Assembly (NCBI RefSeq): GCF_023554255.2
Contig: NZ_JAMJWD020000004.1
Location: 248,001 to 312,000, forward strand
DNA length: 64,000 nt
Reading direction: 5' to 3'
Source: Phyllobacterium sp. 21LDTY02-6
Lineage (GTDB): Bacteria; Pseudomonadota; Alphaproteobacteria; Rhizobiales; Rhizobiaceae
The translations under genes and the position numbers were made by a program. The notes under the pieces are model-generated. The model did not search any database. It was not told the DNA's origin and saw only the letters and a list, made by a program, of their open reading frames with translations. This document shows positions 8,653 through 17,023 of the stretch, in pieces. Position 1 is the first letter of the stretch; every line of letters starts with the position of its first letter.

Positions 8653-9621
8653 TTATTGCCGCACGCCCGATCTCTCGTATATTTCGTCCAGCGCCTTCAT
8701 GTTGCCGATGGCATCCTGGCCGCCCGTCGGCAATGACGTTCCGTTCTCGACCGCGTCCACAAATGCGGCCAGCTGGTAGTCGTAGGTGGTGCCCGCAGCC
8801 AGCGTGAACTCGCGGTAGCTGTCGCCGAACCATTCCCGGATGGAGTGTCCCTTGTGCGGAAGGCAGGGGTTGTCGAGCTCGACCACGCCCTTTTCGCCCT
8901 CGACCCTGAGCAATCCCCGAAACGGCGGGCTGGCGATGTCTGCAATCAGTTGCGCCTCCACCCCGCCCGCAAAGCGCATCGCCACCTCCATCCGCTGATC
9001 GACATTCAGCGGCGTAAGCTCGGCATGTGCGGAGAGTATCTCGGGCTCCTCGCCCATGAAGCTGCGCAGCCAGTGCAGCGGATAGCAACCGAGGTCCATC
9101 ATGGCTCCGCCGCCCTGCGCCGGATCGTGCCGGATATTGTGTGGATCAAACGGGATATCGACATGGAATTCCGCCCGCAACGCGCGGATTTCGCCGAACG
9201 ACCCCGATGTCTTGCGCGCCAGAAGATGCAGAAAGACGGGATGGTAACGGTCGTGGAACGCTTCGGCCAGCACCTTGCCGGCAGTCCCGGCGGCCTTGAC
9301 CATGGCCTGCGCCTCGTCGGCGGTCATCGCCAGGGGCTTTTCGCAGAGCACATGCTTGCCGGCCCTCAGCGCCTTGATCGACCATTCGGCGTGCGCTGCC
9401 GGCGGCAAGGCATTGTAGACGATGGTGATGTCCGGATCGGACAGGAGTTCGTCATAGCTCGAACAGACCTTCGCGATCCCGTGCAGCCGCGCATAATCCT
9501 CGGCCGCCGCGCGACGCCGCGACGCGACGGCATGGACGGTACAGTCATCGCGACGACGCGCGGGCTGAATGATGGATCGCGGCGCGATGCCCGCCGCGCC
9601 CAGAATGCCGATATTGTGCAT
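8653..9621 (-). CDS. Gfo/Idh/MocA-family NAD(P)-dependent oxidoreductase
   Basis: A 322-residue protein starting at the ATG at 9621 (MHNIGILGAAGIAP). The N-terminal Rossmann fold is followed by the family signature CEKPLAMT (Glu-Lys-Pro at residues 94-96), and then the C-terminal alpha/beta domain with DLGCYPLHWLRSF. The family oxidises or reduces sugars, inositols and related polyols in the cytoplasm. It lies 11 bases downstream of the enolase-superfamily gene (stop at 9633) and belongs to the same IclR-headed minus-strand operon, so a sugar-acid or aldose dehydrogenase role is likely. The substrate cannot be read from sequence. Confidence 0.88.
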   Translation of the reverse strand: MHNIGILGAAGIAPRSIIQPARRRDDCTVHAVASRRRAAAEDYARLHGIAKVCSSYDELLSDPDITIVYNALPPAAHAEWSIKALRAGKHVLCEKPLAMTADEAQAMVKAAGTAGKVLAEAFHDRYHPVFLHLLARKTSGSFGEIRALRAEFHVDIPFDPHNIRHDPAQGGGAMMDLGCYPLHWLRSFMGEEPEILSAHAELTPLNVDQRMEVAMRFAGGVEAQLIADIASPPFRGLLRVEGEKGVVELDNPCLPHKGHSIREWFGDSYREFTLAAGTTYDYQLAAFVDAVENGTSLPTGGQDAIGNMKALDEIYERSGVRQ

Positions 9622-9632
9622 CTGCCTGCTCC

Positions 9633-10829
9633 TCAATCGAAAAAGTCGTGGTCTTCCGGCGAAAGATAGGGCTTTGCGCGGTCGGCGATGATCTCCACGC
9701 CCATGCCCGGCCGGTCCGGAACGTCGATCATGCCGTCGGTGACGATCGGAGCGGGGAACCCCTCGACCAGATCCGTCCACCATTCGGGATCGGCAGTCGT
9801 GTATTCGAAGGCAATGAAGTTGGCGGGCAGGGTCGCGGAAACCTGGATCAGGGCTGCCAGCCCGAGCAGCCCGTTGGCGGTGCCGTGGGGAGCCACGGTG
9901 ATGCCATGCAGATCCGCATATTCCGCGATCCACTTCAGTTCGGCGATCCCTCCAACGTCGGCAGGATCGGGTCCGATCACATGAACGGCGTGGGATTCGA
10001 TCAGGTCCTTGAAGTTCTGGCGCAGATAGATCTGCTCGCCCGTGTGGATAGGCGTCGTCGAGCATCGGGTAAGTTCCCGGTAGACGCCGGCATTGACCCA
10101 GGGCGTGTAGTCCCCGGACAGAAGATCCTCGAGCCAAAGGAGATTGAAGGGTTCCAGCATCCGCGCCAGACGGATCGCATCGGCCAGCATCCACCCCGGT
10201 CCGCAGTCCAGCGCCAGTCCCACCTTGTCGCCAGCCACCTCCTTCATGGCAGCGACGCAGTCGACGAAATGCCTCAGGCCCCGTTCGGTGACAGGACCCC
10301 GATCGAGGGCGCCATGAAACGGGCTGGCGCTCGGCTCGCCATAGTAGAAGTTCGGCACTTCGCGCTTCATCGGCGAATGGAAGCCGATCGGCTGCTTGAT
10401 GATGGTGAAGCCCTCCGAAAGCGCCATCATCTTCGCGATGTCCTCGGCATAATCCTGCGGCTCATGACCGGTGAAGGGAAATCGCATCGAGCCGTTGTAG
10501 ACGCGCACCCTGTCACGCACCTTGCCGCCAAGCAGCTTGTGGACGGGCAGGCCCGCCGCCTTTCCGGCAAGGTCCCAGAGCGCCATTTCGATGACGCTGA
10601 CGGCACTCCCCCATGGTTTGAAGCCGCCTCTCTGGCGTATCTTCAGCATCACCCTTTCCACCAGGGTCGGATCTTCGCCGATCAGCGCATCGCGAAAGGC
10701 GAGGATATGGGGCTTCAGGTAGGGCTTCCAGGTTTCCGCCTGGGCAAAGCCCGATATGCCTTCGTCAGAAATGATTCGGACGATCGGGCTCTTGCCGATG
10801 ACGGCGCATTTGATGTCGACGATTTTCAT
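9633..10829 (-). CDS. Enolase-superfamily sugar-acid dehydratase-like protein
   Basis: A 398-residue mandelate racemase/muconate lactonising-type enzyme (MKIVDIKCAVIG start; GGGGGG lies 7 bases upstream of the ATG at 10829). The three Mg ligands are visible as Asp208 (ALDCGPG), Glu234 (LWLEDLL) and Glu265 (HTGEQIY). A candidate catalytic His is His315 (APHGTANG). The usual second-strand Lys-x-Lys is Lys145-Gln-Pro, so only the first lysine is kept. The superfamily abstracts the proton alpha to a carboxylate and usually dehydrates aldonic acids. It sits between the IclR gene and the Gfo/Idh gene in one operon. The exact substrate is open. Confidence 0.85.
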   Translation of the reverse strand: MKIVDIKCAVIGKSPIVRIISDEGISGFAQAETWKPYLKPHILAFRDALIGEDPTLVERVMLKIRQRGGFKPWGSAVSVIEMALWDLAGKAAGLPVHKLLGGKVRDRVRVYNGSMRFPFTGHEPQDYAEDIAKMMALSEGFTIIKQPIGFHSPMKREVPNFYYGEPSASPFHGALDRGPVTERGLRHFVDCVAAMKEVAGDKVGLALDCGPGWMLADAIRLARMLEPFNLLWLEDLLSGDYTPWVNAGVYRELTRCSTTPIHTGEQIYLRQNFKDLIESHAVHVIGPDPADVGGIAELKWIAEYADLHGITVAPHGTANGLLGLAALIQVSATLPANFIAFEYTTADPEWWTDLVEGFPAPIVTDGMIDVPDRPGMGVEIIADRAKPYLSPEDHDFFD

Positions 10830-10853
10830 GCGGGAGCCCCCCAAAGATGCGAT

Positions 10854-11636
10854 TCAGACTGGAATGACGGCGCTGATGGCCTTGGCGGTCTCGATCGCAG
10901 CCATGCGGATCTCCTCCATGCGGCTCGGCTGGGTTCCCGCCAGGAACGGCACGCTGACCGCCGCCAGCATCCTGCCGCTGCGCGTGAACACCGGTGTCGC
11001 GAAGGCCTGGATGCTGGGTGCGTTCTCCCCCTTGTCCTGCGCCCATCCGAGACGCTTGATACGGGCGAATTCGCTGCGCAGCCGTTTGGGATCCGTGATG
11101 GTCTTCGCGGTGAAGGCGACGAGCGGACGCGCGAGCCAGTAGTCGAGGTCATCGGGCGGCAGATAGGCAAGCAGCAGCTTGCTTGCCGCGCCGGCATGGA
11201 TGGGCATGCGCTGCCCCGGTGCCACCGTCAGGGCATACTCCCGCTTGCCCTGCGCGACCGCCAGAACCAGAATGCCCTCCTGATCGAGGATGCTCAGCTT
11301 GACCCCTTCACCCAGTTCCGCAGCCAGTTTGTCGAGAAACGGCTGGCAGACGGCGGCAAGGTCGAACTCCGTCGCCCGCACCCCGACATGCGCCGCGAGA
11401 GACAGCAGACGGCGCCCGAGGTGATAGCTGCCCGTATCGTCACGGTAGACGATCTCATGCTGCTGAAGCGAGTTGAGTATCCGGTAGATGGTCGTTCGGG
11501 GAAGCCTGAGTGCCTCCGTCAACTCGCTGATCGAAAGCCCCCTGCCCTTGCGTTCGATTTCGCACAGCACATCCATCATCCGGTCTATGACCGGGATCGT
11601 GTGCTTGCTTGCCCCATCTTCTGCGGCTTCGCTCAT
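10854..11636 (-). CDS. IclR-family transcriptional regulator
   Basis: A 260-residue protein from ATG 11636 (GCAGG lies 5 bases upstream; a TTG at 11657 is the alternative). The N-terminal winged helix-turn-helix spans about residues 15-75 (LSISELTEALRLPRTTIYRILNSL). The C-terminal ligand-binding domain has the DQEGILVLAVAQG and HAGAASKLLLAY segments of IclR proteins. It heads the minus-strand operon with the enolase-superfamily and Gfo/Idh genes. A dyad overlapping its own -35 region, and the same half-sites in front of the mannonate dehydratase gene, suggest it represses both. The family is typically relieved or activated by a small carboxylate. Confidence 0.92.
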   Translation of the reverse strand: MSEAAEDGASKHTIPVIDRMMDVLCEIERKGRGLSISELTEALRLPRTTIYRILNSLQQHEIVYRDDTGSYHLGRRLLSLAAHVGVRATEFDLAAVCQPFLDKLAAELGEGVKLSILDQEGILVLAVAQGKREYALTVAPGQRMPIHAGAASKLLLAYLPPDDLDYWLARPLVAFTAKTITDPKRLRSEFARIKRLGWAQDKGENAPSIQAFATPVFTRSGRMLAAVSVPFLAGTQPSRMEEIRMAAIETAKAISAVIPV

Positions 11637-11668
11637 CGGCACCTGCCCTGTTGACAAAACTCAGCCCG

Positions 11669-11696
11669 TCATTAGCATACATATATGAACTGTCAA
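11669..11696 (-). promoter_or_regulatory. Candidate sigma-70 promoter of the iclR gene
   Basis: On the minus strand a perfect TTGACA (11696-11691) is followed after 16 bases by TAATGA (11674-11669), about 33 bases upstream of the ATG at 11636. The -35 box lies inside the 21-base dyad at 11684-11704, so a bound regulator would block it. Confidence 0.5.
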
Positions 11697-11704
11697 AGTT
11701 CATA
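11684..11704. promoter_or_regulatory. Candidate IclR operator, half-sites TATGAACT and AGTTCATA
   Basis: A perfect inverted repeat: TATGAACT, 5-base spacer GTCAA, AGTTCATA. It overlaps the -35 box of the iclR promoter and lies upstream of the divergent VOC gene. The same two half-sites occur in the opposite order, abutting, at 13643-13658 in front of the mannonate dehydratase gene. Confidence 0.6.
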
Positions 11705-11845
11705 TTTGGATAGCCGGAGGAGGCGGCGGTCCAAATTCGGTTTCACGCTGACATACGAGGCAACCCCCGCGCGGCGGCGATACACCCGGCAGCGAAATCG
11801 AAACTACCAGCACCTCCTTCATTTGGCCAAACACAGGGGCTCAGA

Positions 11846-12277
11846 ATGCTGACTGTTTCCGCGATAACCCATGTCGCCATCAGGGTGAAGGATATCGACC
11901 GCGCCCTCGATTTCTACATCAACAAGCTGGGCTTTTCGGAGCTTCTGCGCCTCGACCGCGACGGGCGTCTCTGGCTGGTCTATCTGCGCATCACCGACGA
12001 CCAGTATCTTGAGGTCTTTCCGGAGGGCCAGGGCGAGGACGCGCCGGGGGCTGACGCCGTGGGGTACAATCACATGTGCCTGGCCGTTCCCAGCATAGAC
12101 CAGACCGTGCGTGAGCTCGAGGCCGCGGGGATCCCGCTCTACCGCCCCAAGGTCCAGGGCGCCGACGGCAACTGGCAGACCTGGATTGTCGATCCGGACG
12201 GACATCGCATCGAACTGATGGAAATGGCCGCCGACGGGATGCAGGCGAAGGCAATCGCCCGCCTGCGGGGAAACTGA
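11846..12277 (+). CDS. VOC-superfamily (glyoxalase/bleomycin resistance) protein
   Basis: A 143-residue single VOC module pair. It opens ITHVAIRVKDIDRALDFYINKLGF, with a metal-ligand His near residue 9, continues with YNHMCLAVPSID and ends with DPDGHRIELMEM, which supplies the last Glu ligand. AGGGG is 6 bases upstream of the ATG. VOC enzymes are metal-dependent isomerases, lyases or dioxygenases. Next to sugar-acid enzymes, an epimerase or lactone-related role is possible but unproven. It is divergent from iclR and leads into a small frame and the dehydratase gene at 12399. Confidence 0.85.
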   Translation: MLTVSAITHVAIRVKDIDRALDFYINKLGFSELLRLDRDGRLWLVYLRITDDQYLEVFPEGQGEDAPGADAVGYNHMCLAVPSIDQTVRELEAAGIPLYRPKVQGADGNWQTWIVDPDGHRIELMEMAADGMQAKAIARLRGN

Positions 12278-12279
12278 TC

Positions 12280-12402
12280 ATGCCCGGCATCAGCTACCTG
12301 ACGGCGATTGGCCACGCGACCAATGCCCTGCCTCCGTCGGCGGAGGATCATCGCGCCATATTGCAGGAAGCCCTGGCCCAACCCCGCAGGAGCCGCCCAT
12401 GA
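12280..12402 (+). CDS. Possible 40-residue peptide gene between VOC and dehydratase genes
   Basis: ATG at 12280, three bases after the VOC stop codon, opens 40 codons (MPGISYLTAIGH..., ending RRSRP). Its TGA overlaps the ATG of the dehydratase gene by four bases (ATGA), an arrangement typical of translational coupling. No family is recognised and the ribosome site is weak. It could be a leader peptide coupling the two genes or a remnant of a deleted gene. Confidence 0.3.
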   Translation: MPGISYLTAIGHATNALPPSAEDHRAILQEALAQPRRSRP

Positions 12403-13577
12403 AGATCACGGCCCAGAAAGTATTTGTCGCAAATGCCCAGAGGACGAATTTCGTCTTCGTCAAGCTCTACACCGACGAAGGAATCGAAGGTGTCGGCGAG
12501 GCAACGCTGGAATGGAAGACGAAAACTGTCGTCGCGGCGCTGGAAGAGCTGGAGCGGGTTCTCGTCGGTCGCGATCCCTTCGCCGTCGATGCGATCATCG
12601 AACAGCTCCACAGGGACAGCTACTGGCGAACGGGCGCCGTCTTCCGCACGGCGCTCGGCGGCATCGAGGCGGCGCTTCTCGACATCAAGGGCAAGGCGCT
12701 CGGCGTTCCTGTTTTCGAACTGCTCGGCGGCAAGTTCCGCGATCGTGTCGAATGCTACGCAAATCACTGGTTTTTCGGTGCGACGACGCCCGAGGAATAT
12801 GCAGCCAACGCACGCAAGGCCGTTGCAATGGGCTATCGCGCCCTGAAATGGGACCCCTTCGATACTGCCGATCTTGAAATGGACCGCCTGCAGCGACGCC
12901 AGACGATCGAGATCGTCGAGGCCGTTCGTGACGCGGTCGGACCTGACGTCAACCTGATGCTCGACGTCCATGGCCGCCTCAATGTCCCGACGGCGATTGC
13001 CATGTGCCGGGCGCTGGCGCCCTTCGACCTCACATGGATCGAGGAGCCGACGCCGCCGGAGAACATCGATGCGCTGGCAGAAGTGCGCGCCGCCAGCCCG
13101 GTTCCGATCGCTGCCGGCGAACGCTGGTACGAACCGGGCAAATTTCTCGAAGCCCTGTCCAAGAAGGCTGTCGACGTCCTGCAGCCCGACGTCTCGCACG
13201 CCGGCGGAATGGGAGAAACAAAACGCGTCGCGCATCTGGCGCACACGCATCTCATTCCTGTCGCACCCCACAACCCGGTCGGACCGGTAATGAACGCCAT
13301 GACGCTGCACGCCTCGGTCGCCATGCCGAACTTCTCGGTCTTCGAGACCGTCTCGATGGATGTTCCCTGGCGCAAGGAACTCGTTCGGGAAACGCTGCAG
13401 TTCGACAACGGGGCGATTCTTGCGCCGACGGCGCCGGGCCTCGGTGTGGAACTGATCGAGGAAGCCTGCGAGCGCTTCCCCTATCAGCCCACCAATGTTC
13501 CGCTTTTCGACGGATCGATGAACACCACCGGCGTGGCGACAGGCGCCCGCACATTTGCGGCGGACGAAAGCAGATAG
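12399..13577 (+). CDS. Enolase-superfamily sugar-acid dehydratase (galactonate dehydratase-like)
   Basis: A 392-residue mandelate-racemase-subgroup enzyme. Mg ligands are Asp189 (LMLDVHG), Glu215 (WIEEPTPP) and Glu241 (AAGERWY). His191 and His291 (APHNPVGP) are in the positions used as acid/base by galactonate and related dehydratases, and Lys150-Trp-Asp replaces Lys-x-Lys. The length and the HNPxGP motif fit the D-galactonate dehydratase group (DgoD-like), but many specificities share this scaffold. It dehydrates an aldonate to a 2-keto-3-deoxy acid in the cytoplasm. It is a paralogue of the enzyme at 9633, not a copy. It lies downstream of the VOC gene and upstream of the operator and mannonate dehydratase gene. 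Confidence 0.87.
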   Translation: MKITAQKVFVANAQRTNFVFVKLYTDEGIEGVGEATLEWKTKTVVAALEELERVLVGRDPFAVDAIIEQLHRDSYWRTGAVFRTALGGIEAALLDIKGKALGVPVFELLGGKFRDRVECYANHWFFGATTPEEYAANARKAVAMGYRALKWDPFDTADLEMDRLQRRQTIEIVEAVRDAVGPDVNLMLDVHGRLNVPTAIAMCRALAPFDLTWIEEPTPPENIDALAEVRAASPVPIAAGERWYEPGKFLEALSKKAVDVLQPDVSHAGGMGETKRVAHLAHTHLIPVAPHNPVGPVMNAMTLHASVAMPNFSVFETVSMDVPWRKELVRETLQFDNGAILAPTAPGLGVELIEEACERFPYQPTNVPLFDGSMNTTGVATGARTFAADESR

Positions 13578-13595
13578 AAGTCACGGCAAAGGGAG

Positions 13596-13624
13596 TTGAC
13601 ACCAGCTCCCCTTCGCCACATAGT
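13596..13624 (+). promoter_or_regulatory. Candidate promoter of the mannonate dehydratase/ABC operon
   Basis: TTGACA at 13596-13601 is followed after 17 bases by CATAGT at 13619-13624, a fair -10. The palindrome at 13643-13658 lies just downstream, where a repressor would block initiation or elongation. The -10 is weak, so the exact start is uncertain. Confidence 0.4.
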
Positions 13625-13642
13625 TATATTTAGAATAGGTGC

Positions 13643-13658
13643 AGTTCATATATGAACT
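13643..13658. promoter_or_regulatory. Candidate IclR operator AGTTCATATATGAACT
   Basis: A perfect 16-base palindrome between the promoter and the start of the mannonate dehydratase gene. It contains both half-sites of the dyad in the iclR promoter (11684-11704), in reverse order and without spacer. It is the only other site of this kind noticed in the window. Confidence 0.6.
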
Positions 13659-13687
13659 CACTTAAGCAGCAACGGGAGGAGAGCTGC

Positions 13688-14821
13688 TTGAAGGTCGGAA
13701 TCTCATTGTATGGGCCGCTTCTGAGCGAGGCGGGCGCCCGTTTCGCGAGCCAGCTCGGGGTGGAACACGTCGTGGTCCACCTCACGGACTATGGGCGCAA
13801 TGCGGACGCGAGCGCCTATGCCGCGGGTGACGTCGTCGGCCCGATCAATGGCGATTGCATCGATGCGCCGCTGTGGTCCCATGATCGCCTGGCGGATCTC
13901 ATTGCCATGCTGTCGCGGCACAATCTGAGGGTTGCCGCCCTGGAGAACATATCGCCCAATTTCTGGTCGGACATTCTGCTCGACGGTCCGAAGAAGGATG
14001 CGCAGATGCAGGACCTTCAGAATCTCGTCAGGAACATGGGGCGTCTTGGCATACCGGTTCTCGGATATAATTTCTCCATCGCCGGCGTGTGGGGATGGCG
14101 CCGCAAGCCGGTGGCGCGCGGCAATGCGGTGACCGCCGTCTTCGCCATCGACGAATTCGACGCGGAAAGCCCTGTCCCCGACGGCATGGTCGGCAACATG
14201 CGCTACCGCCTGGCCGTCCCCGGGGCAAAGCCCCAGACCGTCGACGAGGCCACATTGTGGTCGCGGCTTCAATGGTTCCTGGAGAAGCTCGTACCGGTAG
14301 CGGAAGAGGCTGGCGTCCGGTTGGCCGCCCATCCGGACGATCCGCCGGTCGAACGCCTGCGCGGCACCGCGCGGCTGGTCAACAGCCACGCCAAGTACGA
14401 CCGGCTTCTTTCGCTCGTGCAGAGCCGGGCCAATGCGCTGGAATTCTGCATCGGCTCATTGGCGGAAATGCCCGGTGGCGACATCTATGAAACGACGCGC
14501 CGCTTCGCCCGCCGAAACGCCATTGCCTATGTCCACTTCCGCAATGTCCGCGGCAAGGTGCCGAGCTACGTGGAGACCTTCGTGGACGATGGCGATGTCG
14601 ACATGGCGCGGATCGTCCGGGTGCTGCACGAAGAAGGCTATGACGGCATCCTGGTTCCAGACCACGTTCCGGAACTCGATTGCCCTGCCCCATGGCACGC
14701 CGGGCATGCCTACACGATTGGCTACATGAAGGCGCTTGTCGCCCACGCGGATGCCTTGACCAGAAGCTCTTCCGTATCCGCCGACCATCGGGCAGAGGAA
14801 CCCGCGGCGGCAGCGGAATAG
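13688..14821 (+). CDS. uxuA: Mannonate dehydratase family protein
   Basis: A 377-residue UxuA-type TIM-barrel enzyme if started at the TTG at 13688 (KVGISLYGP), which has a perfect GGGAGGAG 6 bases upstream. The in-frame ATG at 13652 lies inside the operator palindrome and has no ribosome site. Family marks are SIAGVWGWRR, the metal segment AAHPDDPP, HFRNVRG and VPDHVPEL. Mannonate dehydratase converts D-mannonate to 2-keto-3-deoxygluconate in hexuronate breakdown. It is the first gene of the operon with the sugar ABC transporter and reductases, under the candidate IclR operator. The C-terminal tail (about 20 residues) is low-complexity. Confidence 0.85.
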   Translation: MKVGISLYGPLLSEAGARFASQLGVEHVVVHLTDYGRNADASAYAAGDVVGPINGDCIDAPLWSHDRLADLIAMLSRHNLRVAALENISPNFWSDILLDGPKKDAQMQDLQNLVRNMGRLGIPVLGYNFSIAGVWGWRRKPVARGNAVTAVFAIDEFDAESPVPDGMVGNMRYRLAVPGAKPQTVDEATLWSRLQWFLEKLVPVAEEAGVRLAAHPDDPPVERLRGTARLVNSHAKYDRLLSLVQSRANALEFCIGSLAEMPGGDIYETTRRFARRNAIAYVHFRNVRGKVPSYVETFVDDGDVDMARIVRVLHEEGYDGILVPDHVPELDCPAPWHAGHAYTIGYMKALVAHADALTRSSSVSADHRAEEPAAAAE

Positions 14822-14876
14822 ATCATGTCAGCCACATGGCTGAAAAACAAACAACAGGTTCAGTCGGGAGGTGAAC

Positions 14877-16088
14877 ATGAAAACGTTGATTATGAAACTG
14901 GCGATGGGCGCAACGGCGTCCTTTCTGGCAATGTCGGCCGGTGCCTGGGCTGGCGAAGTGGTCTGGTGGACGCCGAATTTCAACGAGGCCCGTGCCCGGG
15001 ATCTCGTGGAGAAATTTCAGGCTGCCAACCCGGACGTGTCGGTGAAGCTTGAAATCACCACCACGGACGGACTCCCGCAGCGCATCCTGACGGCCCTGCA
15101 GTCGGGAGCCGCGCCGGACGTCATCGACGTGCAACATGGCTGGGTGAATGGCTATGCCCAGAACAACCTGGTCCTGCCGGTCGACGAAGTATTGACCGAT
15201 CGCGAGGACTACATTCCCGCCTCGCTGGAATACGACACCTGGGACGGCAAGCTCTGGGGTATTCCCTACCGCATCGAAACCCATGCGGTGATCATCAACA
15301 AGGGCGACTACAAGGCGGCCGGACTCGACCCGGCAAACCCGCCGACCACATGGGCCGCCTTCAAGGACGCCGCCAAGAAGCTGACCACCAACGGGAAGTC
15401 CGGCTTTGCGATCACCGGCGGCGGCGAAGTCGGCAACACCATCTTCCGGTCCTTGCCCTTCATGTGGATGGTGGGTGGCGGCATCATCTCGGATGATGGC
15501 AAGAAGGTTCTGGTCAATAGTCCGGAAACCATCGAAGCCGTGACCTTTTACACCGACTTCCTGAAGGAAGGCATGTCGCCGGCATCGACACTGGAGAATG
15601 ACGGCACCGCCAATCGCCGGCTCTTCATCGCCGAGACGGTGTCGATGTACCAGTCCGGCCAGTTCGATATCCAATCCATCCGCAAGGAAAACCCCAATAT
15701 CGACATCGGCGTGATTCCGGTCCCCCATCCCGATGGCGGCAAGACGGCGGCGATCCTCGGAGGATGGAGCTTCGTCATTCCGAGCAAGGCGAAGAATCCC
15801 GACGACGCCAAAAAGCTCCTGGGCTTCCTTGCCGAGGCGGAGAACCAGGCCGCCCTGACCGACACCTTCCCCGCCCGCGTCTCTGCCATGGAGGCCGAAC
15901 GCTTCAAGGATCCGATCCTGCAGGTGTTCAAGGAAATGCTCCCGTTCGGGCGGCCAGTGCCGGCCCATCCGAACTGGGTCCAGATATCCCAGGCCTATTT
16001 CGACGGGATCCAGCGGATCCTTCTCGGTGACGAGGACGTCAAGACCGCCATGGACGGCGTCGCCGAAGAAATCGAAGGGCTTCTCTAG
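14877..16088 (+). CDS. Sugar ABC transporter substrate-binding protein (CUT1 type)
   Basis: A 403-residue periplasmic protein starting MKTLIMKLAMG. It has a classical signal peptide with probable cleavage after AGAWA, then the mature protein begins GEVVWWTPNFNEAR. GGAGG is 5 bases before the ATG at 14877. It has the MalE-like extracellular solute-binding fold: KFQAANPDVSVKLE near the start and a GGWSFVIPSKAKNPDDA segment in the C-terminal lobe. It captures a sugar or sugar acid for the permeases at 16163 and 17020. Its place behind mannonate dehydratase suggests a uronate, aldonate or oligouronide ligand. A strong hairpin follows its stop codon. Confidence 0.92.
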   Translation: MKTLIMKLAMGATASFLAMSAGAWAGEVVWWTPNFNEARARDLVEKFQAANPDVSVKLEITTTDGLPQRILTALQSGAAPDVIDVQHGWVNGYAQNNLVLPVDEVLTDREDYIPASLEYDTWDGKLWGIPYRIETHAVIINKGDYKAAGLDPANPPTTWAAFKDAAKKLTTNGKSGFAITGGGEVGNTIFRSLPFMWMVGGGIISDDGKKVLVNSPETIEAVTFYTDFLKEGMSPASTLENDGTANRRLFIAETVSMYQSGQFDIQSIRKENPNIDIGVIPVPHPDGGKTAAILGGWSFVIPSKAKNPDDAKKLLGFLAEAENQAALTDTFPARVSAMEAERFKDPILQVFKEMLPFGRPVPAHPNWVQISQAYFDGIQRILLGDEDVKTAMDGVAEEIEGLL

Positions 16089-16099
16089 GTCCCTCCCGT

Positions 16100-16135
16100 C
16101 CGGAAGGCGCTCGACACCCCGTCGACGTCTTCCGG
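16100..16135 (+). promoter_or_regulatory. Long mRNA hairpin between binding-protein and permease genes
   Basis: Arms CCGGAAG/CTTCCGG extend inward through a G-T wobble, C-G and G-C pairs, one bulged C, then TCGAC/GTCGA around an ACCCC loop: about 15 base pairs in all. No T-run follows. Placed just after the binding-protein gene, such hairpins commonly protect the upstream message or attenuate the permease genes. Confidence 0.6.
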
Positions 16136-16162
16136 TACTCCTGTAACCAGGAATGAAATCGG

Positions 16163-17023
16163 ATGCAGAAACAATCCACTGGCTATCTGTTCGTTCTACC
16201 CGCGCTGATGGTGCTGGGCATGCTGATCGCTTATCCGGTCGCCTATACCGGGTTGCTGAGCGTCACGGACAATGCCGGCAACTATGTCGGGCTCGACAAC
16301 TTCCGGCGCGTCCTGTCCGCGCGCGCCACGCCGACGGCGTTCTGGAACACTCTCTGGTGGGTGTTCGGGTCGATCGTCCTTCAGGTCGTTCTCGGCGTCC
16401 TGACGGCGATCCTGCTGAACCAGAACTTTCGCGGCAGGGCCATCGTGCGCTCCGTGACGCTGGTCCCCTGGGTGGTGCCGGGCATCGTTGCCGCGACCAC
16501 CTGGGCATGGATGCTCCACACCGAATTCGGCATCATCAACTACATGCTCACGGCCCCGGCGCTGATCGACGAACCGGTCGGCTGGCTGACGAATGGCCGC
16601 ACCGTGATGCCGGTGATGATCGCGATCAACATCTGGAAGATGTTTCCCTTCGTCGCCATCATGGTCCTGGCCGGACTGCAGGCCATTTCCGACGATCTCT
16701 ACGAAGCGGCCCGCATCGATGGGGCGAGCTTCTGGGAGGAGGTCCTCTACGTCATGCTGCCGCAGGTTCGGACGGTGATCGTTGCGGTCACGCTTCTCCT
16801 GGTCATCTGGGCGTTGAACCACATCACCATCATCTATGCCATCACCCGCGGAGGACCGGCGAACCGAACCCTGATCACACCGATCCAGATCTTCAGGACA
16901 GCCTTCGAGAGCGTCCAGTTCGGACAGGCGGCGGCTCTTTCCGTCATGTTCTTTGCGGTCGCGATCGTGGTGGTGTTCATCTACATCCGCACGCTGGCCT
17001 CCAACCCGGAGGAAACACGTTGA
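16163..17023 (+). CDS. Sugar ABC transporter permease (MalF/UgpA-like)
   Basis: A 286-residue inner-membrane permease with about six hydrophobic helices. The cytoplasmic coupling (EAA) loop is EAARIDGASFWEEVLYVMLPQ-like near residue 190, typical of CUT1 permeases. The ATG at 16163 was chosen because the translation begins MQKQSTGYLFVLPAL. It pairs with the permease at 17020, whose TTG start overlaps this stop codon (TTGA). It transports the substrate captured by the protein at 14877, powered by the ATPase at 18720. Confidence 0.92.
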   Translation: MQKQSTGYLFVLPALMVLGMLIAYPVAYTGLLSVTDNAGNYVGLDNFRRVLSARATPTAFWNTLWWVFGSIVLQVVLGVLTAILLNQNFRGRAIVRSVTLVPWVVPGIVAATTWAWMLHTEFGIINYMLTAPALIDEPVGWLTNGRTVMPVMIAINIWKMFPFVAIMVLAGLQAISDDLYEAARIDGASFWEEVLYVMLPQVRTVIVAVTLLLVIWALNHITIIYAITRGGPANRTLITPIQIFRTAFESVQFGQAAALSVMFFAVAIVVVFIYIRTLASNPEETR

